Shown here one piece after another: positions 57,225 to 64,000 of a DNA stretch of 64,000 bases; the first letter of the stretch is position 1; each line of letters begins with the position of its first letter. A model generated the notes under the pieces. It did no database searches and was not told the origin of the DNA. It worked only from the letters and a program-made list of their open reading frames with translations. Source of the DNA: Timema cristinae (taxonomy: Eukaryota > Arthropoda > Insecta > Phasmatodea > Timematidae); NCBI GenBank assembly GCA_039000515.1, contig JBCFYV010000001.1, positions 31,325,061 to 31,389,060 of the forward strand, given 5' to 3'. The translations under genes and the position numbers were made by a program.

Positions 57225-58090
57225 TATATATTCACTCATTTCATGTTTGGATTAGTTTAAATTTCCAGTCAACCGATATTCTTAGTAAAATAATAAATAG
57301 TTTGCATACGCCACACTGATACCACAACATTAACGGCTCTGATATAATTTGCCACCAAATTTTTACAAACGCTACCCATTGAGGCGGTGTTGTTCAGGTG
57401 ATGGAGGAGGGGTTAGGGTGGAAAGACGGATCAAACATGGTTCACACCTCATAAGACCCCTACATCCCTCGATTTCATTTATTTGTTTACGTGATTATTC
57501 ATCATGCGCAAGTGATTCTGTCTCTAGGGACGTGATAGGTTTTATATTCTCCCCATTCTACTTCTTTCCTACTCATGCTTGTCAGATTTAAAATTAATTA
57601 GTTAATTAGTTGTTCCTCACCCCGTCCTCTCTTTTGCCCCCTAACCCGTGGCCTGGAATATCTGCGGAATCCCCGCCTAGCCGCTTATCCCAACTTCCAT
57701 CGCTAATTACGCTGCTCCAGTCGCCTTGCTCTTCATTATTCGTTCCTCTTGTGGTGAGGTTTTCCAACCGGCTCTGATCCTGCGTCACCGCCGCCTTTAC
57801 GACTCGCTATAGGTTTCCTGTGGAACGAGCGCAAATTAGTTCTGGGCGGGGGGGATTATTTTAATTTCTCTGCTTTCTCTAATTAATCGGTGGCTAACGT
57901 TTTCATCTATGACCATAGCAATGGCGGTGTTAACACTTTGTGGCTTTCACTTTTTTCTAGCATGATGCACAAATATAAAGTGTTTTTGCTTACTATAGAA
58001 AGGAGTCAGTATTTTTTTACTTATATCAAGAGAAAGTATTGTTATCGTGAAAAAATCTTGAGATAATGACATTGTTACGTTTTATGTGGA
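57225..58090. other. Unassigned; GC-richer patch at 57600-57850
   Basis: 57600-57850 has raised G+C. A minus ORF (57606-57788) includes SDGSWDKRLGGDSADIPG, not a family I recognise. The rest has nothing supported. Confidence 0.35.
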
Positions 58091-58269
58091 CGTGAACCCC
58101 AAAAAAGTTGATTTTACTATTTTGTCTGTCCCCATCCCATGTGTGTTTGTCAGTCTGTCCCTCCCTGGTCACGGATTCAAAACAATTTGATGGATTTAGT
58201 TCAAACTTTATATTGCGACATTATCGGGCTCTACTACAATTTTTTTTCTTTTTTCTTTTCTTCCCAGCC

Positions 58270-58339
58270 CTTGAATTAAGGATAGTTTACTAATGAGTAT
58301 TTTTTTAAATTCCAAAGATTCTAATGCATAAGACACACA

Positions 58340-58384
<45 letters not shown>

Positions 58385-58615
58385 AGATTTGTTTGGTATG
58401 CCAAAATCACTATATAATTGTTTTTTGGGAAAAAAAATTTGAGGGTTAGTTTACTAATGGCTGATTTTTTCAAACGGCTCTAACGATTTGGTTCCAACTG
58501 GCTATTTAAAAAAAATATATCTGAATCTATAATACACAATAATAGAAAGTTGGTACGATTGTGTCGTACCATTTTTTTTTTTGTTAAGTAGTTATTTATT
58601 TACTACTTTTTTTTT
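58270..58615 (+). repeat. Repeat I-related fragment with (CA)n(TA)n
   Basis: AAGGATAGTTTACTAATGAG and GGGTTAGTTTACTAATGGCT repeat the I phrase, followed by AACGATTTGGTTCCAA and GAGAAAGTT-like GAAAGTTGGTACGATTGTGT. A (CA)n(TA)n tract occupies 58337-58383. Confidence 0.5.
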
Positions 58616-58744
58616 TGTCTGCCCCATTAACTCAAAACCAGACATAAATAACTTTTAACCGGTCAAATCTCTTTTGTAAAACAAAATAGTTTAAAAAAAA
58701 GTAATAAGAACTTGTATCAGTGTGCACATAGACTAAGATGTCCG

Positions 58745-58915
58745 TATCGTGTTGTCTAACTCACTGTTGATGGGGAATTTAGGTATCGAATCCCGGCTGT
58801 ATACTAAGTTTGTTATTCTTAAATGGGTTCCTAATCTCCCTTACCATAGATGCTACTATGTTAGTATTTATTTAATATGTGGATAGTCTGGACGGGTAAA
58901 AATGGAATCTCATAC
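58745..58915 (+). mobile_element. SINE B, old copy
   Basis: ATGGGGAATTTAGGTATCGA then ATCCCGGCTG (B-box area), TCCTAATCTCCCTTACC, and a tail remnant GGATAGTCTGGACGGGTAAA. Confidence 0.5.
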
Positions 58916-59049
58916 AATATAAAATAAATTTTCTTTCTTTCTTTGGTGGCCATAAAAATAAATAGCAGATTTATAAAACACACAAAACAAAATTAGCCTT
59001 TCTAATAGTTTATTTTTATTTTGACAAATTATGTTTTCTCCATACTTTT

Positions 59050-59262
59050 GTACAAGGCGCGCTTGGGCTATCCACATAGTTCACTATTGGGATAGGATTC
59101 AGGAAGGGAGAATTTAGAGTAAATGCTTTTGTATTCTCTTAGAAGGAGAACGGGAAGCGATGAAGGGAAATACTCTTTATTTTACTTGACCGGGATTTAA
59201 AACTTGATCTCTCTGTCGCTAGCAATCCAAGCTATGGTGAGTCTAAGGCCTTAGACCATTGA
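59050..59262 (-). mobile_element. SINE B, old minus-strand copy
   Basis: GCGCGCTTGGGCTATCCACA tail part, body, CCGGGATTTAAAACTTGATC (damaged B box), and head AGTCTAAGGCCTTAGACCAT. Confidence 0.6.
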
Positions 59263-59343
59263 TTCTTAACCTTTTATTACTCGTGGGCCCCTAAATATCC
59301 TAAAATATTTTCGCGGCCCTCTGGATTTTACTAACATATTAAT
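59263..59343. mobile_element. hAT-type terminal fragment
   Basis: TTGATTCTTAACCTTTTATT then ACTCGTGGGCCCCTAAATAT, close to the hAT end CAGTGGTTCTTAACCTTTTTT...CGTGGACCCC. It joins repeat E directly. Confidence 0.5.
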
Positions 59344-60250
59344 CACTAGCCCCTTTCCCCGTAAAAAAATATTGTAAAGAATCCTGTAAATCAAAGCTTC
59401 AAATCATCCATCATCTTCTATACTTATAAAATAACATGTCCTGACTGACTGACTGACTGACTGACTGACTGATTCATCATCGCCGAGCGCAAACTATCAA
59501 GGCTACAAGCATGAAATTCGGACTGTATATTCATTTTGTTATGTAGGCACCCACTAAGAAAGGATTTTAGAAAATTCCACTCCAAAGGGGTCAAAATAAG
59601 GGATGATAATATGTATGATAATATGTATGAAAGTCCGTCATTTTGAAAGTGACATACATAAAATTTTGTATTTCGGTTATTAACGTAAAACAAATAAATA
59701 CGTGTTTCAGGAATTTTGGAAATTTTATTTAATAAGGGATGAAAAAGGGGGTGAAAGTTTGTATCGGACTTGCATTATTTTTGATCTGAGGTCAAGTTAT
59801 GATCATCAACGTAACGTAATATTTTTAATTAATCTGTAAATACATATGTATATTTTCGTATTTGTATATAATCAACTTCCACGCGAGCAAAGCCGCGGGC
59901 AACAGCTATCTAGTGTCAATATAAAAACAAAACTTTTTTACTTTTTTAAAAATGCACTCCTACCATCACTGTATAGCCCCCTCTTTTTTTATCCTCCCTC
60001 CTATTCTCATCTCATTCTTCTATAATTTTGTTTGCTGTAAGCGCAAAAGGAATTGTGTGTACACCAATCAAACAAATTGTTAAAATCAAATTAATTTTTC
60101 AGCTTCCTCCACTTTCATTTACTCCCCTCGTTTCCCCAAATTTTATTTTAATCTTTTTTTATTTTTTGCGTTCCTCGTCACTACATCTATTTCTCTTTCC
60201 TCACCCCTACCCCTCCGCCCCCTTCACCAACCCCACTTTCCCTTCAACAA
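59344..60250 (+). repeat. Repeat E, copy 2, with two insertions
   Basis: Same as 27341-27580 but interrupted by a 500-bp Helitron (59414-59913) and by about 170 bp (60017-60190) between CTCATTC and CTCTTTCC. The second insert starts TTCTATAATTTTGTTTGCTG and ends CCTCGTCACTACATCTAT; a short TTCT may be its target duplication. Confidence 0.7.
59414..59913 (+). mobile_element. Helitron-like non-autonomous element with known empty site
   Basis: Begins TCTTCTATACTTATAAAATA and ends ACGCGAGCAAAGCCGCGGGC then AACAGCTATCTAG. It has 5' TC, a GC-rich 3' hairpin, 3' CTAG, and A before and T after. (CTGA)n lies at 59440-59472, and CACCCACTAAGAAAGGATTT is a phrase common in such elements. The paralogous repeat E at 27.4 kb lacks exactly this block, with A27409 and T27410 adjacent. 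At 500 bp it has no Rep/helicase. Confidence 0.8.
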
Positions 60251-60329
60251 CTTTTTTTTTCCAACGACTATATAATATACTATCGACATTTTTATGAGGA
60301 ATAAATTAAATTTTTAAAATAAAATATAG

Positions 60330-60465
60330 CCTATGCTACTCGCTGATAATGTAGCTTTATATTGGTGAAAGAATTTTTAAAATCGGTCCAGTAGTTTTTG
60401 AGTGTATCCATTACAAACAAAAAAACAAAAAATCAAATCTTTCCTCTTTATAATATTAGTATAGA
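60330..60465 (-). mobile_element. Helitron-like 5' end, minus strand
   Basis: The minus strand begins TCTATACTAATATTATAAAG, preceded by A, and continues with the CTCAAAAACTACTGGACCGA then TTTTAAAAATTC phrase typical of these elements. The 3' end (left side) is missing. Confidence 0.55.
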
Positions 60466-60969
60466 TTAAGATTAAGATTTATTATAAAATAGTGTCTTTA
60501 TTTACTGATTATAATAACAAACAAATAAAAACACAGAGATTAACTTAAATGTATTTAATGGGATCTCTGCTGTTGAACTTTTCCACTAATTGATCTCTTT
60601 TGGTTTCATTTGTATTATTTAATGATATTTGCATGCAGGAGTGGATTAGGAGTCGATTTAGCTACTTTGTTTTAATATTCATCACTGTGGAAAATTCTTT
60701 TCACATAAATTAGTAGAAATAAAGGGCAGCAAATTTTGAATGGCGATGTTAAACAGATGAGGATTATATGTACTAGCCGTGATCTCTATTATACATGCTC
60801 TCCCCCCCCCCCCACTCCCCACCATACACCTGAAAATCGAGAGTATACTGTACTTAGATGCTTACGATCATCGACTTCTTTCTTCCAAAACGTAGAATTT
60901 AAGATAGTTGACTTCCTTAATAAGCAAATAACATTTTTAATTATTCTTTCACGGCCCCCCCCCCGGATA

Positions 60970-61003
60970 AGAATCGCTGCCTTAGACCACCCGACCACCG
61001 ATT
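60970..61003 (-). mobile_element. SINE B head fragment
   Basis: CTGCCTTAGACCACCCGACC then ACCGATTCT, complement of the family B head only. It lies next to a C-run. Confidence 0.45.
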
Positions 61004-61120
61004 CTGGTGATTATATTTTTAAAGGTCGAATTAATATACAATTTTAAAAAAAAAGTTTCATCTTGTGTTCGTTTTGGAGCGTTATGCTTTACCTGGAGCG
61101 TTATTTTGATTCACGCTCTA

Positions 61121-61134
61121 TAATAAATATAATA

Positions 61135-61187
<53 letters not shown>

Positions 61188-61221
61188 TAATAATAATAAT
61201 AATATTATATTATTATTATTT
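61121..61221. repeat. (AAT)n / (ATT)n microsatellite with a turn
   Basis: About 75 bp of AAT units that switch to ATT at about 61203, so the two halves are complementary and can pair. Confidence 0.9.
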
Positions 61222-61277
61222 CGTGACTGCTAGAAAGACTTAACTTATGCTAATGCCTGAAAAGGATTGGCTAGGTT

Positions 61278-61519
61278 AGCACCACGTCTTACTACCCGTT
61301 TGGGTTGTACGCTTAGTACTAATTAACGCTAATGGTTTAGACATTGAGAAGGTTGAATATAGAGGAAGTGAACCCGCATTTGCGTGGAGGGATAGTGAAA
61401 ACCCATTTAGAAAAAAACAAAGTTCGCCCGACCTAGATTAGAACCTCGATATCCCCGTGCTTGGCAGTCTAACTAAACACGAAATGAGAGCGTTAGCTAA
61501 TTACTCCACCGAGGCGGAT
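61278..61519 (-). mobile_element. SINE A, full length with TSD
   Basis: Tail AGCACCACGTCTTACTACCC, body CCCGCATTTGCGTGGAGGGA, altered B box AGATTAGAACCTCGATATCC, and head TCCACCGAGGCGGAT. Flanks GCTAGGTT at 61270-61277 and 61520-61527. Confidence 0.88.
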
Positions 61520-61529
61520 GCTAGGTTTA

Positions 61530-62150
61530 GTGCTACAGAATCTCCCGGTTGAACGAAGTTAAATTCAATTAATTGATGAGGAGATTAATTTTTTTAAGAT
61601 AAATGTCACAGGGCTTAAAATCCTCAACTTATTTTTGGCGCGCAGTTTCGTGCCCCCACGAAATTTAACGCTATTTTCTCATCTTTGCTTCTCGTGATGG
61701 ACTAACCTTTTTTTTATATGCATTCGTTTTAAATAATTATCTTCCCAATCTCCCTTACCCACTCTCTACACCTTTAACTTTGGTTAAAACACTTTTATCT
61801 GTTATTAGAAACGACCCCGTAGTAAAGAGAGGGAAGCATAAAATATAGAAACGTCATTCATTTTTGTTTGCTGTACGGCTTTGGCTATATTTATTTATAC
61901 ATTTTTTTTTCGCTTTAAATTGTTAAATATTATTGGGTAAAAGTTAATATAGAAAGCATATTAAAATATTTGTGGGAATACAAATTCAAGTTAAAGTATT
62001 TCTTCATAAATACGGATAGTTGCTTTATTAATTTGGTATGTTTATAATTTCGTGGTAGCAATTACATCCTTGTTGACGATGAATAGTTTTTTTTTATTTA
62101 TATTTTAACCCAAAAGTGAATATTAACGATACTCTTTATCAACTACTCAC
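61530..62150. other. Unassigned AT-rich stretch
   Basis: No feature supported. Confidence 0.5.
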
Positions 62151-62153
62151 ATA

Positions 62154-62385
62154 ACCCGCCTCGTGGCAGCATGGTCTAAGGCTCTAGTCTATAAATATAC
62201 TAAAATATCAATGACGGGGTGATCGTGGTCCTGAGGGTGTTTTTTCCTAAATGGTTTCCCACACTCTCCGCGCAAATGTGGATACACTTCCTCTAAATTC
62301 AACCATCATAATCCTTATCCCACTATAGTAGTTATTACGTAAGAGTATCACCTGAATGGGTGGAGAGACGAAGTACTAATTAAAA
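62154..62385 (+). mobile_element. SINE B, internally shortened
   Basis: ACCCGCCTCGTGGCAGCATG head, then GGGGTGATCGTGGTCCTGAG where the B box is damaged, body CACTCTCCGCGCAAATG, and tail CCTGAATGGGTGGAGAGACG. Confidence 0.75.
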
Positions 62386-62507
62386 ACAACGTGGCCACCA
62401 GTATGGGTACCGTCGTGATAATATTTAGTGACTATCACACTATTTTAGAAAGTGTAGAAATACGACCTTCAACGCAACGGAATGTGTTAATGAACAATGT
62501 GTTTTTA

Positions 62508-62745
62508 ACCCGCTTCAGTGGTCGCATAGTCAAACGCCTCACTATCGTATTGGACTAAATTGCTGATGACCGGGGTATCGTGGTTTGAATCCCGGTCAGG
62601 TGTACAAAGGTTTTCCTAAAGGGTATAGTTTATTTCCACACAAATACGGGTACATTTCATTTAGTTTCTACCTTCCTCATCCCTACCCTAGTAGTGTTAT
62701 TAAATGTGGGTAACTTGGACGGAAAGTAAGACGTGGCACACACAT
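62508..62745 (+). mobile_element. SINE B
   Basis: ACCCGCTTCAGTGGTCGCAT head, GTGGTTTGAATCCCGGTCAG B box, body CTTCCTCATCCCTACCC, and tail TTGGACGGAAAGTAAGACGT. Confidence 0.85.
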
Positions 62746-62854
62746 AAAAAAAGCTAGCTAATAATGGCTTAGTGTTAACCCTTCATTCTCAATGTGTGTG
62801 TGTGGGTGTGTATATATAATGGAAAACGAATCTCTCCAGTACCTGGGCTTGGAA

Positions 62855-63290
62855 ACAGTGTTGCCAACGACCATATAAGTGTTGTACCAGAAAGTCGCTA
62901 GGTTGTCGCTAAACAAAAAATTAAAAGTCGTCAGATTTGTCGCCAAACCACAAATGCGTACATAAATCTGAACTGAATGTAAACTACATCAGTGGACTAA
63001 GGTGATCCCCTGATCCAGAACAATTTATTGTGATTTGTGAATGATACAGATAGTTTAGAGCTCTTCTGTAGACCGAAGCAATGCATTTTGGTTCTTGCAG
63101 TATGGTATTTCAAAATTCAAAATTATACATAATTAAAATTTAAAATAATGGACCTGAACCTGATAGAAAATTAAGAAAAGTCATAAGTCGCCAGTCGACG
63201 GATTATTCGCTAGGCGCTAAAAGTGAAAATTAGTCGTTTTGGACCCTTAAAAGTCGCAAAGTATAGCGACAAAGTCGCTAAATTAGAAAC
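62855..63290. mobile_element. hAT-like repeat with AGTCGCTA units
   Basis: Starts ACAGTGTTGCCAACGACC. AAAGTCGCTAGG, TTGTCGCTAAA, AAAGTCGC and GACAAAGTCGCTAAATTAG motifs lie at both ends in direct and inverted order. CAGTGTTGCCAAC ends are known from animal hAT repeats. No right terminus or TSD found. Confidence 0.45.
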
Positions 63291-64000
63291 AATTCTTGGA
63301 AACTTGAAATTTGGCAGAAAGTTTATTTTAGGCTTTAGACAAGACATAAGTCGGGGCTTAGCGAAATTTTTCAGGGTGGAAAAAGGATGTTGAAATTTTT
63401 CAAAATTAATCAATGTGTCTTTTGAACCAGTATACGTAGACACTTGGAATTTAAAATTAGGACTCCTTTATACAATTGGGCTAGAAGTTTTTGAAATCTT
63501 TTCATAGTTCATTCTCAAAGAAGGTGAAGTGGTAAAAGGAGGTTAAAATTTAAAATCATGGTTGCAATTTAAAATTAAAATTCCTTTCTGGAATTGGGCA
63601 AGGTATTTGTGAGCGTATTTCAAATGTAATCCCCTAAGAGGGTAGAGAAGGGGAGAAATGTGTGTGACTCACTGATTTACTGATCACTGTATTTTATCAA
63701 CCCCAGGGTCTGGAAAGTTGAATGTTTGTTTGGCAAAAAGGTAGCAAGATTGCCCTCCACAACCAGAAAAATCTAAAATTGGGAAATTTCAAATTGAGGC
63801 TCAAGGAAATGGGAGGAGGATACAATTTGAAACAACTTTTTAGATGAGGTAAAAAATTGAAATTTGGTGGACAGTTTAAAGGCAAATTCGCCTCAAAATT
63901 TATAAGTTGAAATTGTTTAAATGGAAAGCGGGGAAGGGTGGTTTATCAATTTCCAAAACTTATAGAAACAATTACTTTTCCATGTGGTATGAAATTTAAA
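63291..64000. other. AT-rich repeat-like end of window
   Basis: Recurring phrases such as TTGAAATTTGG, GAAATTTTTCA and AATTTAAAATTA suggest an old interspersed repeat that runs off the window. Short minus ORFs are low-complexity. Confidence 0.35.

Overview
The window reads as non-genic, repeat-packed DNA from a large animal genome. It is AT-rich, with no dense ORF layout, no operons and no bacterial signals. It holds dozens of tRNA-headed SINEs, fossil LINE C-termini, Helitron-like, hAT-like and PIF/Harbinger-like elements, many microsatellites, and a few GC-rich patches with promoter-like or exon-like signals. An arthropod is the most likely source (TATA/CAGT core-promoter style, transposon mix), perhaps an insect; I cannot name a species. 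No intact protein-coding gene can be supported. The longest ORF is 162 codons, and almost all ORFs are chance ORFs or lie inside repeats.

The dominant material is a set of SINEs. Families A (about 245 bp) and B (about 230 bp) share a body but have different tRNA-like heads. Family C (about 275 bp) has another head and body. All three end in the same roughly 40-bp tail followed by (AAT)n. Two further tRNA-related repeats (H and N) lack this tail. Several copies have clean 8-14 bp target-site duplications (TSDs), and several sit inside one another.

Layout: 0-5 kb, GC-rich patch, foldback-like repeat and repeat I. 5.3-8.8 kb, a Harbinger derivative, a foldback element, a 955-bp hAT-like element with an internal 148-bp tandem array, and a SINE split by a TA-flanked MITE. 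9-23 kb, SINE B field, a DUF4817-like remnant pair, a minus-strand Helitron and repeat G. 23.6-24.5 kb, LTR-like promoter region and a microexon candidate. 27-34 kb, paralogous repeats E and F and nested SINEs. 37-38.3 kb, SINE C and a LINE C-terminus. 40-49 kb, TTAA-flanked MITE D in three copies, one holding three SINEs. 50.0-50.3 kb, a near-perfect 69-bp-arm hairpin. 51.8-54.4 kb, three GC/CpG-rich patches that are the best candidate for the 5' region of a real gene. 55.3-56.5 kb, a long inverted-repeat element. 59.3-60.5 kb, repeat E filled by a Helitron whose empty site is seen at 27.4 kb. 62-64 kb, SINE B pair and a hAT-like remnant.

Functionally these are layers of parasitic DNA. A reverse-transcriptase source (probably one LINE recognising the common tail) would have spread the SINEs, while DNA transposases supplied in trans moved the MITEs. 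I infer no host pathway.
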